In this document: positions 16,622-25,737 of the stretch, piece after piece
How positions within the stretch are numbered: position 1 is the stretch's first letter
How the letters are laid out: every line of letters starts with the position of its first letter
Assembly (NCBI GenBank): GCA_964479665.1
Contig: CAYZNN010000004.1
Location: forward strand, 62,001-126,000
Reading direction: 5' to 3'
Length of the DNA stretch: 64,000 nt
DNA from: UBA2287 sp964479665
GTDB taxonomy: Bacteria > Bacteroidota > Bacteroidia > Bacteroidales > Tenuifilaceae
The notes under the pieces: model-generated
Database searches by the model: none
Told to the model about the DNA's origin: nothing
Seen by the model: only the letters and a program-made list of their open reading frames with translations
Program-made: the position numbers and the translations under genes

Positions 16622-17425
16622 TTAAATTTCTTCGGAAAGGGCCTTTCCCAATAGGCTGCGAAGTTCTATAGCTGAAATGCCACTTTTTATTTCGCCATCC
16701 ATTGCAAAAGCTATTTTTCCGGTTTCTTCAGAAACTAAAACAACAACCGAATCGGTAAGTTCAGAAATTCCAACTGCTGCCCTATGGCGTAAACCAAACG
16801 ATGCAGGCAAATTGGTTTTTTCGGTAACCGGCAAAACGCAACGAGCTGCATAAATTTTTTCGTTCTTTAAAATCATGGCGCCATCGTGCAACGGGCTATT
16901 TTTGAAAAAAATATTTTCTATCAGTCGGCTCGAAGTTTCGGCATTCAGCACATCGCCCGTTTCGGCGTATACCTGCAGGTCCGACTTGCGGGCAATAACA
17001 ATGAGTGCACCCGTTTTGGAGTCGGACATATGCCGGGTAGCACGTACCACAGCATCAATATTTATGGGAGCCTCAACCCTTTTCTGCTTGGGGAAAAAAA
17101 GATTTTCGATGGAAAATCGCCGGTGCGATAGATAGCGAGTACCAATTAGAAGAAGAAAACGCCTAATTTCCTGCTGAAAAACTATGATAATTGCAATAAC
17201 TCCAACCCCAATTATTTGCCCAAGGATATTGCTAAGCAACTCCATGTTAAGCGCCCTAACAACCAACCAAATGACATAAAGAACAAATATTCCCATGAAA
17301 ATATTGATAGCTACAGTTCCCCTGATAAGCATATAAATATGGTAGAGCAACAAGGCAACCAGCACAATATCGACAATATCGAGCACCCGGACATCTATAA
17401 AGGCCTGAACAAAACTTGCCAGCAT
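16622..17425 (-). CDS. cdaA: Diadenylate cyclase (c-di-AMP synthase), CdaA type
   Basis: 267 residues. Three N-terminal transmembrane helices (~15-85) are followed by a DAC (DisA_N) domain with the catalytic DGA motif at 181-183 and RHR at 213-215, both intact. It condenses two ATP into cyclic di-AMP, a second messenger for osmotic and cell-wall homeostasis, at the inner membrane. It follows folP by 12 bp on the same strand, a conserved pairing in Bacteroidetes. The CdaR partner of Firmicutes is absent here. Confidence 0.95.
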   Translation of the reverse strand: MLASFVQAFIDVRVLDIVDIVLVALLLYHIYMLIRGTVAINIFMGIFVLYVIWLVVRALNMELLSNILGQIIGVGVIAIIIVFQQEIRRFLLLIGTRYLSHRRFSIENLFFPKQKRVEAPINIDAVVRATRHMSDSKTGALIVIARKSDLQVYAETGDVLNAETSSRLIENIFFKNSPLHDGAMILKNEKIYAARCVLPVTEKTNLPASFGLRHRAAVGISELTDSVVVLVSEETGKIAFAMDGEIKSGISAIELRSLLGKALSEEI

Positions 17426-17437
17426 AGTATTAATCCT

Positions 17438-18301
17438 TTATTTCAATTTGGCCAACGAAAAAAGTTCAATGGCCTCAACAGCTTGTTTAACATCGTGAAC
17501 GCGAAGAATATTGGCGCCCCCTAGCAGAGCCATGGTATTTAGTACGGTAGTGCCATTGAGCGCATGGTTTGGTGTAACTCCCAGCGGTTTATAAATAAAC
17601 GATTTGCGCGATAAACCAGCAACCATGGGCAATTCGAGCATTCTAAAAGAACTTAAATGGGTTAGCAGGGAGTAGTTATGGGCAATGGTTTTACCAAATC
17701 CGAATCCCGGGTCGATAAGAACATCGTTAACTCCAAGCAGTTTGAGCGCTTCTACCTTTTTATTGAAGAAGGAAAAGATATCTCTCACCACATCGGAATA
17801 TTGGGGATTCGCTTGCATGCTGGCAGGGGTACCCTGCATATGCATAACTATATAGGGGACATTCAATTTGGCAATGGTAGTAAACATATCCGTATCCATT
17901 TCTCCGGCCGAAATGTCGTTAATAATGTTTGCTCCAAAATTCTCAACCATTCGTTTGGCAACGGATGCCCTGAAAGTATCGACAGAAATGATGGTATTTG
18001 GAACTGATTTTCGAACCACAGACAATGCCCTGTCTAACCTTTTCAACTCCTCCTTTTCATCGATCAATTTTGCACCGGGGCGGGTTGAACAAGCTCCAAT
18101 ATCGATAATTGCTCCGCCCTCGGCTACAATTTGCTTTGCCCTTCGGGCAATGCGGTAGCGCATAGTAAAACGGCTTTGACCGTAAAACGAATCGGGGGTA
18201 ACATTAATAATTCCCATGGCAACGGGCCTGACAAGGTCAATCAGTTGCCCAATACAATTAATTGTTTGCTTTATGCCGAAATGCGAAGCAGTATCATTCA
18301 T
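17438..18301 (-). CDS. folP: Dihydropteroate synthase
   Basis: 287 residues. It shows MGIINVTPDSF (~33-43), the DIGACSTRPGA loop (~71-81), VDTFRA, NDISAG, MHMQGTP and LIDPGFGFGKT, all typical DHPS segments around the TIM-barrel pterin site. It joins p-aminobenzoate to the pterin pyrophosphate. It is co-transcribed with cdaA downstream. It is divergent from tmk; the 144 bp between them hold a TATTTTTG box (18410-18417) pointing toward tmk. Confidence 0.96.
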   Translation of the reverse strand: MNDTASHFGIKQTINCIGQLIDLVRPVAMGIINVTPDSFYGQSRFTMRYRIARRAKQIVAEGGAIIDIGACSTRPGAKLIDEKEELKRLDRALSVVRKSVPNTIISVDTFRASVAKRMVENFGANIINDISAGEMDTDMFTTIAKLNVPYIVMHMQGTPASMQANPQYSDVVRDIFSFFNKKVEALKLLGVNDVLIDPGFGFGKTIAHNYSLLTHLSSFRMLELPMVAGLSRKSFIYKPLGVTPNHALNGTTVLNTMALLGGANILRVHDVKQAVEAIELFSLAKLK

Positions 18302-18445
18302 TCAATTTGGCTTTACAATCGAGTGCTAAAATTAGTAAACAATTGAATAGAAAAAAACACGAAGCATTAGCTGAACCCGAAACAGCATGAAATTATCGAT
18401 TTTTTTCAATATTTTTGAAAGTTGTACAAAATACATTCATGCTTC

Positions 18446-19132
18446 ATGTCATTTATTGTTATTGAGGGGCTCGATGGAGCCGGCAAATCGACACAGATTG
18501 AAAAGTTAGGCGCTTACTTGGCCCAAAAAGGCATCATATACGAATCGCTGCATTTTCCCCGAACCGATTCACCCTTTTTTGGAGATCTTATAGCCCGTTT
18601 CTTACGCGGCGAACTTGGCGATCTTTCGTCGGTCGATCCTTACGTTGTAGCTTTGCTTTATGCAGGCGACAGAAAAGATGCAGCTAGTACTATAAATAGC
18701 TGGTTAAGCCAAGGGAAAACGGTAATACTCGATCGCTACGTGTACTCAAATATTGCCTTTCAGTGCGCAAAGTTGAATAACGAAACCGAAAAATTAAAGT
18801 TGAGAAACTGGATATTCGATCTGGAGTTCAACTACTTTGGAATACCCAAACCCAATGTCAGCATTTTCTTAGATGTTCCTTTTCAGTTTACAGTTGCTAA
18901 ACTAACCAAACATCGCGAAGGGAGCGACCGAACCTACTTACAGGGACAACAAGATATTCACGAAGCAAGTTTGCTTTTTCAGGAAAGGGTTCGAGAAGTA
19001 TACCTAAATCAGCAGAGCCTCGACTCCAGTTTTGTTGTTGTGCCTTGCAGCAATGCAAAGGGGGAAATGGATGAAGCACAAAATATTTTTGAACGAGTAC
19101 TTGTTTCTTTAAAAAAGCACACTAACATTTAA
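18446..19132 (+). CDS. tmk: Thymidylate kinase
   Basis: 228 residues from ATG 18446 (MSFIVIEGLDGAGKST); an upstream TTG would add eight unlikely residues. The P-loop is at residues 8-16, followed by an HFPRTDSP motif, the DR(Y/F) motif in LDRYVYSNIAFQ, and an R-containing LID (REGSDRTYLQ). It phosphorylates dTMP to dTDP. The following membrane protein gene starts 9 bp after its stop, so the two form an operon. Confidence 0.95.
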   Translation: MSFIVIEGLDGAGKSTQIEKLGAYLAQKGIIYESLHFPRTDSPFFGDLIARFLRGELGDLSSVDPYVVALLYAGDRKDAASTINSWLSQGKTVILDRYVYSNIAFQCAKLNNETEKLKLRNWIFDLEFNYFGIPKPNVSIFLDVPFQFTVAKLTKHREGSDRTYLQGQQDIHEASLLFQERVREVYLNQQSLDSSFVVVPCSNAKGEMDEAQNIFERVLVSLKKHTNI

Positions 19133-19141
19133 TTAAACTAT

Positions 19142-20380
19142 ATGATTACCAGAGCCCTTGCCATCCTTTCGCGCTACTTACTGGCTTTCCTTTTCATTTT
19201 TTCTGGATTTGTTAAAGGAATCGACCCTTTGGGCTTTACCCACAAGCTTAACGACTACTTTACAGCATTCAATCTGAAATTTTTCGAACCCTTTGCGCTT
19301 TGGTTTTCAGTAGCACTTTGTGCTGCCGAACTCTTAATTGGCTTGCTCCTACTATTTGGAGTTAAAAAGCATACCGCTACGTGGGGTGCATTCCTATTCA
19401 TGTCGGTTTTTACACCGCTTACCTTTGTTATTGCTTTACTAAACCCAGTATCCGACTGTGGTTGCTTTGGCGATGCCATAAAACTTTCGAATTGGGAAAC
19501 TTTTTTCAAAAATATTCCGCTATTCCTTGCTTCATGGCTTCTGCTTTCACAAAGGAAAAACTTTACTGCCGCCACATCTAAGGTGGGTGAGCATCTAATA
19601 GCATTTTTGCTTCTTATTGTTGCCTTACTACCTTCGTACCACGGTTACAACCATTTACCCATGATGGACTTCAGGCCATACAGCATTGGCACCAACATTC
19701 CTGAAGCCATGAGCACTCCAGCTGGAGCCCCTGCTGACGAGTACCAAACTACCCTATACTACGAAAAGGATGGGGTAGTTAAGGAGTTTAATGAGCATAA
19801 CTTCCCATGGCAAGATTCAACATGGAAGTTTGTTGATAGCAAATCGGTTCTTATTAAAGAAGGTTTTCGTCCTCCCATTAAGGACTTTAACCTGTCGAAC
19901 AGTATTGACCAAGTAGTTACCGACAGTATAATCTTTTACAATGGTTACTTCCTGTTGGTTTTTTCGCACCGAATAGATAAAGCAAATGCTAACGCAACCG
20001 AAGATTTGAACCCTCTCTTCTTCAAAGCCAAGGAGCAGGGCTTTGGATTTGCATTGGTTACAGCCTCGAACCACGATGAAATAGACAAGTTTATTAGTCG
20101 TACTGGTGCTGCCTACCCTATTCTAACCGCCGATGAGGTTATGATAAAAACAGTAATCAGGTCAAATCCGGGCTTAATGCTCCTGTACAATGGGACCATA
20201 ATTGGGAAGTGGCACTTCAATGACTTTCCCGATCCGATGTTTTTCGAAGGGAACTTACTATCAAAGCAAATGAATGGGTTTAGGTCACGCTGGGAAAATC
20301 TCAGAGGGCTTTGCTGGTCGCTTTGCGTTATGCTTATGCTAACTGCCTTTGCAATAATTATTAGGAAGAAAGACAAGTAA
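19142..20380 (+). CDS. BT_3928-family membrane protein (DoxX/MauE-like with thioredoxin-like C-terminus)
   Basis: 412 residues. The N-terminal ~180 residues form a four- to five-helix DoxX/MauE-like bundle with the Cys motif SDCGCFGDA near residue 103, typical of the BT_3928 family. A periplasmic region follows whose last part (FGFALVTASNHDEIDKF, AAYPILTADEVMIKTVIRSNPGLMLL) looks like a thioredoxin/peroxiredoxin fold without a CxxC. A final helix spans ~385-405. The family is thought to be linked to periplasmic redox or quinone-coupled disulfide chemistry; the role is not established. It is co-transcribed with tmk. Confidence 0.82.
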   Translation: MITRALAILSRYLLAFLFIFSGFVKGIDPLGFTHKLNDYFTAFNLKFFEPFALWFSVALCAAELLIGLLLLFGVKKHTATWGAFLFMSVFTPLTFVIALLNPVSDCGCFGDAIKLSNWETFFKNIPLFLASWLLLSQRKNFTAATSKVGEHLIAFLLLIVALLPSYHGYNHLPMMDFRPYSIGTNIPEAMSTPAGAPADEYQTTLYYEKDGVVKEFNEHNFPWQDSTWKFVDSKSVLIKEGFRPPIKDFNLSNSIDQVVTDSIIFYNGYFLLVFSHRIDKANANATEDLNPLFFKAKEQGFGFALVTASNHDEIDKFISRTGAAYPILTADEVMIKTVIRSNPGLMLLYNGTIIGKWHFNDFPDPMFFEGNLLSKQMNGFRSRWENLRGLCWSLCVMLMLTAFAIIIRKKDK

Positions 20381-20412
20381 TTTCTAGTAATAGCTTGCCA
20401 ACTATTGGGCAA

Positions 20413-21240
20413 TTAATCGGCCCGTTCAACAATGAACCAAGGATTTTCGAGGTCTTCCTTATTGTATATCATCCGCTTACAGGTATCGGCTGCAAGCACT
20501 CTGCATCCAGAAATTTCGGCTACAGCCTGACCCGCTGCAGTATCCCACTCGGTAGTTTTTCCAAAACGGGGGTAAATATTTGCATTACCCTCGGCTACCA
20601 TGCAAATTTTCACGGATGAACCCTTGGGTATTACATCAATATCTCCATATTTTCCCCGTAAAATATCGATATACTCCTGGGTTTCAGCCGATGGGTGCGA
20701 ACGGCTCGAAACTACTGTATACCTTTCGGGTTTTGGCTGCAATGGTAATTTTTGACCCTTACTGCAAAGATCAATTGTATTAAGATTGCAATCTGTGCAA
20801 GGTATAATATTGGATACCTTGAATGCACCAAAATTTTTTAATGCAAAATACAGAACTCCATGTGCCGGTACATAAACAACACCTAAATCGGGGTAACCAT
20901 TACAAATTAGAGCAATATTAACGGTAAATTCACCATTCCTTTTAATAAATTCTTTAGTACCATCCAAAGGATCGACCAACCAGAAGAACTCCCAACCCTT
21001 TCGCTCTTCGAAAAGGATACTTCTTCCCTCTTCGCTCAAAACGGGAATGCGAGTTTTAATAAGTGTATCCTTAATCACCTGGTGCGCTTTTCTGTCGGCC
21101 AATGTTAAAGGGGTAGAATCGGATTTTAGGTTAACCTGAAAATCTTCGGAGTTATACACATCCATGATCAGTTTACCAGCCCTCACCGATGCATTTATGG
21201 CTACATCGAGTAGGCCAATAAGCGCTTCTTGCTTAATCAT
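20413..21240 (-). CDS. cysQ: 3'(2'),5'-bisphosphate nucleotidase
   Basis: 275 residues of the inositol monophosphatase superfamily. The metal-binding motifs are intact: LSEEGR (motif A Glu), DPLDGTKEFIKR (motif B) and WDTAAGQAVAEISG (motif C). The KEF after DPLDGT and the ESS-like VVSSRSHPS region are typical of CysQ. It removes 3'-phosphate from PAP/PAPS, a by-product of sulfate assimilation and sulfation. It is transcribed alone and converges with the BT_3928-type gene; the 32-bp gap has only a weak hairpin. Confidence 0.93.
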   Translation of the reverse strand: MIKQEALIGLLDVAINASVRAGKLIMDVYNSEDFQVNLKSDSTPLTLADRKAHQVIKDTLIKTRIPVLSEEGRSILFEERKGWEFFWLVDPLDGTKEFIKRNGEFTVNIALICNGYPDLGVVYVPAHGVLYFALKNFGAFKVSNIIPCTDCNLNTIDLCSKGQKLPLQPKPERYTVVSSRSHPSAETQEYIDILRGKYGDIDVIPKGSSVKICMVAEGNANIYPRFGKTTEWDTAAGQAVAEISGCRVLAADTCKRMIYNKEDLENPWFIVERAD

Positions 21241-21446
21241 TGTTTTTATACGGTTTTTCTATATTGCTTAAAAATCCACGCAAAAATATTATTTAAAAAA
21301 ATAAAAACCATAAAAAAGCCCATTTAAAACGTTGGCACTGTAATTCAATACATTCTATTTCAAATATGTCGTAAAACAACTCGAATTTATTAGCATAAAT
21401 CGATGCACTTTCAGCGTAAAGAGCTAAGTTTACCAAGTTAAAAAAA

Positions 21447-22904
21447 ATGAAAATGCACATTAATAGCCTTAAACCTACTGAGGTTTGGAAATATTTTGAA
21501 GAAATTCTTACCATACCCCGCCCTTCTAAAAAGGAAGAAAAAATTATTGCCTATTTACTCGAGTTCGGCAAGAAGCACAACCTCGAAACCCGTTGCGATG
21601 ATGCAGGCAACGTTATGATTTCGAAGCCTGCCACCAAGGGGTACGAAAAAGCCCCATCGGTTGTACTACAAAGCCATGTCGATATGGTTTGCGAGAAGAA
21701 TAGCGATGTACAGCACGATTTCAATACTGACCCAATTCAAGCATACGTTGATAATGGTTGGGTAAAAGCTAAAGGAACAACGCTTGGTGCCGACGACGGC
21801 ATTGGTATTGCCGCTCAATTGGCCATATTGGCTTCGAGTAGTATTGCGCATGGTCCGCTAGAGTGCCTCTTTACAGTTGATGAAGAAACCGGACTAACCG
21901 GTGCTTTCGAAATGAAGCCGGGGTTCTTCAACTCGAAAATATTACTCAATCTCGACTCGGAAGATGAGGGCGAACTTTTTATTGGTTGCGCAGGGGGAGT
22001 CGATACGGTTGCCACCTTCAGTTACGAAAACGAGAAGGTACCAACCAGTTCAATGGCTTTTAAAATATCTGTAACGGGTCTTAAGGGCGGGCATAGTGGT
22101 GATGATATTGACAAAGGCTTAGGAAATTCACTAAAAATCATCAATCGTTTCCTGTGGAAAGGAACTAATAAATTCGATCTTCGCTTGGCAAATATCGACG
22201 GCGGAAACCTTCGCAATGCCATACCGCGGGAGGCTTTTGCGCACTTTGTAATTCATCAGGAGGATGCCCAAAGTATGCAGCAAATGTTTCAGCAACTCAG
22301 AGACGAAATCCGGTTCGAACTTTCCGTTACTGAACCCAACCTGAAAATTGAATTGGAAACCGCCCTATTACCCGAATGGGTTATTAACGAAACCACGCAA
22401 TACGACCTCCTTAATGCGCTGTATGCCTGCCCACACGGAGTAATTGCCATGAGCCAGCTAATGCCTGGGCTGGTAGAAACGTCGACCAATTTGGCATCGG
22501 TTAAGTTCATTCAGGACAATCAGATTCTGGTTACAACCAGTCAGCGCAGCGCTATCGATTCATCGAAAACCGATGTTGCCAGCATGGTTGAAAGTGTATT
22601 CCGGCTCGCAAATGCCAGCGTAGTACATTCAGAGGGTTACCCAGGATGGGCCCCAAATACCAATTCGGAAATTTTACGAATAACGCGCAATTCGTATAAA
22701 ACCCTCTTCGGAACCGAACCAATAGTACGAGCCATCCATGCGGGTTTGGAGTGCGGTTTATTCCTAGAAAAGTATCCTTACCTCGATATGATTTCGTTTG
22801 GTCCTACCATTAAGGGTGCACATTCGCCCGATGAACGCTTGAATATTGAAAGCACCGAGAAGTTCTGGAAACTTCTGCTCGATGTGTTGAAAACGGTTAA
22901 GTAA
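21447..22904 (+). CDS. pepD: Aminoacyl-histidine dipeptidase / cytosolic nonspecific dipeptidase (M20C)
   Basis: 485 residues. It shows VLQSHVDMVCEKN (first His and Asp ligands), LGADDGIGIA (bridging Asp), VDEETGLTGAFEM (catalytic Glu pair), GGHSGDDI in the lid domain and a C-terminal KGAHSPDERLNI (His ligand): all hallmarks of PepD. It hydrolyses Xaa-His and other dipeptides in the cytoplasm with two metal ions. Starts at 21447 or 21453 are both possible. A strong terminator follows directly. Upstream are ~200 AT-rich bases with a TAAGTTTA box but no clear -33. Confidence 0.95.
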   Translation: MKMHINSLKPTEVWKYFEEILTIPRPSKKEEKIIAYLLEFGKKHNLETRCDDAGNVMISKPATKGYEKAPSVVLQSHVDMVCEKNSDVQHDFNTDPIQAYVDNGWVKAKGTTLGADDGIGIAAQLAILASSSIAHGPLECLFTVDEETGLTGAFEMKPGFFNSKILLNLDSEDEGELFIGCAGGVDTVATFSYENEKVPTSSMAFKISVTGLKGGHSGDDIDKGLGNSLKIINRFLWKGTNKFDLRLANIDGGNLRNAIPREAFAHFVIHQEDAQSMQQMFQQLRDEIRFELSVTEPNLKIELETALLPEWVINETTQYDLLNALYACPHGVIAMSQLMPGLVETSTNLASVKFIQDNQILVTTSQRSAIDSSKTDVASMVESVFRLANASVVHSEGYPGWAPNTNSEILRITRNSYKTLFGTEPIVRAIHAGLECGLFLEKYPYLDMISFGPTIKGAHSPDERLNIESTEKFWKLLLDVLKTVK

Positions 22905-22947
22905 CCAAAAAAAGAGGCTGATTCAATATCAGCCTCTTTTTTTGGTT
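22903..22947. terminator. Bidirectional rho-independent terminator
   Basis: AACCAAAAAAAGAGGCTGA, a 7-base loop and the exact inverse complement ending TTTTTTTGGTT form a 19-bp stem with A and T tracts on either side. It serves pepD (+) and the convergent gene at 22961 (-). Confidence 0.9.
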
Positions 22948-22960
22948 ATAAATTTTATAG

Positions 22961-23803
22961 TTATAAAATAGGCATTACCATTCCGGTTATAACCTTGCCC
23001 GTTTCGTAATCGAGTTGCGAGCCTCGCATGCTATGGGGAATAAGATAAACGACCAAAGTAACTATCGCTGCAATAACCGAAAGCCAGGGTCTCTCCTTTT
23101 TCCAATTGGCAACTACAGCAACCAGCCAGAACAGAAATGCGATAAGGGTTTTGTTATCGGTTAAATCGGCCCCAACAGGGAAACCTGTCCAGGCCTGTCC
23201 AAATGCGTAATACTGAACAACAGGACCAAATATTAGTCCGCCCACTAGCAGTAATATAAAAGGAAGCATTCCGTAGAATCGGAATCGAGGACTTTTGAAT
23301 AAGGCCATAATTCCGACCAAATTGCTGAAAAGCATTGCAATAAACATAATAACAATATGCGGCATGAGAGCCCACGATGGCACTGCCCCTTTAAATCGAA
23401 TAATCAATGGATCATCCTTTGCTACAGCAAACGAAACATCGGTAAAGGATTTATCGAATTCCAAAAAGTACTCCAACTTGGCTGCCGGAGGCAGATCGGA
23501 TGGCAATGAGGCAACCATTTCATCGTTTTCGTTAAGCAAGAAAGGCATTACCGACCATTCATCGTTGGTTGGGAAGCGGCGATAGAAAATGTACCCATTC
23601 CACTCGAGCGAAAGTTTGGGCAAAACAATATCAACCGCAGCATTGCACTCAGCACTACGGGGCAATTTGAGTTTAACCAGCGTAGTATCATCGAACTGAA
23701 CATGAACCCTCCTAGTATAGGTAGGGCCAGTTTGTCGTTGGTACACTACGGCAATGGCCGTAATAACAAATGCGAAAATCCAAAATAGGGTTACTTTTCT
23801 CAT
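22961..23803 (-). CDS. Membrane protein of unknown function
   Basis: 280 residues from ATG 23803 (MRKVTLFWIFAFVITAIAVV); the ATG 30 bases upstream would overlap the preceding gene. It has an N-terminal helix, a ~130-residue extracytoplasmic beta-rich domain (DIVLPKLSLEWNGYIFYRRF, EMVASLPSDLPPAAKLEYF) and then four to five helices. I do not recognise the family. It follows the lipoprotein M28 peptidase gene with 16 bp between coding regions, so the two are probably co-transcribed and may act together in the periplasm. Confidence 0.72.
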   Translation of the reverse strand: MRKVTLFWIFAFVITAIAVVYQRQTGPTYTRRVHVQFDDTTLVKLKLPRSAECNAAVDIVLPKLSLEWNGYIFYRRFPTNDEWSVMPFLLNENDEMVASLPSDLPPAAKLEYFLEFDKSFTDVSFAVAKDDPLIIRFKGAVPSWALMPHIVIMFIAMLFSNLVGIMALFKSPRFRFYGMLPFILLLVGGLIFGPVVQYYAFGQAWTGFPVGADLTDNKTLIAFLFWLVAVVANWKKERPWLSVIAAIVTLVVYLIPHSMRGSQLDYETGKVITGMVMPIL

Positions 23804-23819
23804 ATAATAATTTAATGGT

Positions 23820-25592
23820 TTACAATTGAACAAGAACTAGCTTACGTTCATCGCAGCGAATAAACTCCACCGAAATAGTTGTACCAGGTTTCAACCCCTT
23901 TAGCCGATACATGTAATCGTGGATATTGTTAACCGGCAATCCATTTATTGCAACTATTACATCGTCTTTTCTAATACCAGCAATGTGGGCAGGGTTGTTT
24001 TCGGTAGCTGCTAAAACTTTTAGTCCGTTATTATTGGCACCACTCACATCGGGCATAATTCCTAAACGAACCCTCAAATCGCGACCGTGCCTAGTAGGGC
24101 TCGATTTGGGACCTGCCTCCTGAAAGGATAATTTTTGAGGTGCATTAGCCAACTGAGAAACAAGGTTTTCAATGTAAAGTGCAATACGATGCATCCCTTC
24201 GAAGTTGACAAAATTTATCTTATCGAAAGGGGTATGGTAGTCGTGATGAGGACCCGTGGTGAAGAAGAAGACGGGGATGTTCTTGCCATAAAATGGCGCA
24301 TGATCCGATGGCCCGTATCCTTCGCCGGATTTTGAAAGGGAAAAACCAGCATTTTCATTTAATTTATCGAGAATAGTTTCTGACTCAAGCGAAGTTTTCA
24401 CTCCGCCAACCTGCAGATTATTCTCAGTTCCCAAACGGCCTATCATATCAATATTAACCATAGCAACTATTCTTTCAATTGGTATCAAGGGGTTATCGAT
24501 GAAGAACCGTGATCCGAGCAGCCCCAATTCTTCGGCTCCAAATGCAACGAATACAATACTTCTACGAGGTTTTTCAACAGCAATTTTTTGGGCTATTTCG
24601 AGTAATGCTGAAACTCCCGAAGCATTATCGTCGGCCCCATTGTGAATGGCAAGCGTATCGGGAACCCTCGAAGAAGTTGATTTACCTCCCATACCCAGGT
24701 GATCGAAGTGCGCTCCTACCACAATATATTCATCCTTTAAGTCGGTACCTTCTATCATGCCCACTACATTCTGTGTAACTTTCTTTTGCTGAATAACATC
24801 GGTTCGTCCACTTACATTGCACTTAATGGCAAACGACGACGGCTGGCGAGTAGTAAGAATTTTCTTTTCAACTGTACTTACGTTCATGCCAGATACTCGA
24901 AAAATAAGATCGGCCACTCTACGGGTAATGTGAATAACGGGAATACCAATGTCGAACGATTTTTCACCCAAACTTACCAACTCATCGGATGGGTCGTATT
25001 CGTTGCCCGAAACCAGAAGCACGCCAGAGGCTCCCTGATCCTTGGCTAGCATGGCTTTATTTCTGTCCGAGGCATTCAGTGAAAATAGGCTCTCTGGTTT
25101 TTTATAATCGGGGTCGCCCCGAAGAACGAGCGCCCAACGGCCACTAACATTCACGGTTCCGTACTCATCCCAAGTTATAGTCTCATTTACCATGCTGAAA
25201 CCATATCCCACAAATACAACAGAAGCAGAAAGCGAGTCGGACCCAGAGAAAGGGAATACGGTAAAATCCTTCCCGTACACCAACTTTTCTCCAGCAATGG
25301 TCAAATAATTATTAGAACCGTGTTCCTGCCTTGCAATATAGTCGAAAAATTGGTATCCGTTTTTACCGAGCAATTCCAATCCCGAAATATCCATCTGATC
25401 CTTTATGTATTTTGCTGCAACCCTGTCGAAAGGAGTTCCTGGGAGTCGTCCCTGCAGCGAATCGGAAGCAAGCAAATCGACATGTGCAAAAAGTTCCTTA
25501 TGGGTAATTTCGCAATTTACTACCTGGGGTTGGGAGCACGATGTTGCCAAACAAATTGCCAACAACAACGAAATGCGTAGCATTAAATTCAT
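23820..25592 (-). CDS. Lipoprotein M28 metallopeptidase with PDZ domain
   Basis: 590 residues from ATG 25592 (MNLMLRISLLLAICLATSC): a signal peptide with lipobox ATSC, so probably a lipid-anchored periplasmic/surface protein. A PA-type insert (VSGRWALVLRGDP...) precedes the M28 catalytic domain. Zinc ligands are visible in GAHFDHLG, NGADDNASG, GAEELGLLGS, VNIDMIGRLG and HHDYHTPFD. The C-terminal ~90 residues form a PDZ domain (LGIMPDV..., HIAGIRKDDVIVAINGLPV). It is a broad aminopeptidase or carboxypeptidase-like enzyme of the PA-M28-PDZ architecture common in Bacteroidetes. Confidence 0.92.
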   Translation of the reverse strand: MNLMLRISLLLAICLATSCSQPQVVNCEITHKELFAHVDLLASDSLQGRLPGTPFDRVAAKYIKDQMDISGLELLGKNGYQFFDYIARQEHGSNNYLTIAGEKLVYGKDFTVFPFSGSDSLSASVVFVGYGFSMVNETITWDEYGTVNVSGRWALVLRGDPDYKKPESLFSLNASDRNKAMLAKDQGASGVLLVSGNEYDPSDELVSLGEKSFDIGIPVIHITRRVADLIFRVSGMNVSTVEKKILTTRQPSSFAIKCNVSGRTDVIQQKKVTQNVVGMIEGTDLKDEYIVVGAHFDHLGMGGKSTSSRVPDTLAIHNGADDNASGVSALLEIAQKIAVEKPRRSIVFVAFGAEELGLLGSRFFIDNPLIPIERIVAMVNIDMIGRLGTENNLQVGGVKTSLESETILDKLNENAGFSLSKSGEGYGPSDHAPFYGKNIPVFFFTTGPHHDYHTPFDKINFVNFEGMHRIALYIENLVSQLANAPQKLSFQEAGPKSSPTRHGRDLRVRLGIMPDVSGANNNGLKVLAATENNPAHIAGIRKDDVIVAINGLPVNNIHDYMYRLKGLKPGTTISVEFIRCDERKLVLVQL

Positions 25593-25737
25593 CTTCTGAG
25601 CGTTTTGAAGGTTAAGCATGTCATTAAAATACAAACCTACTTAAAAAAATTAAATAACTGACAATTCAGAATTAATGTGCACTTAAATTTACAGTTCGGT
25701 ATAAATTCTATGCGAAAAGGTGAAGTAGGCAAAACCT

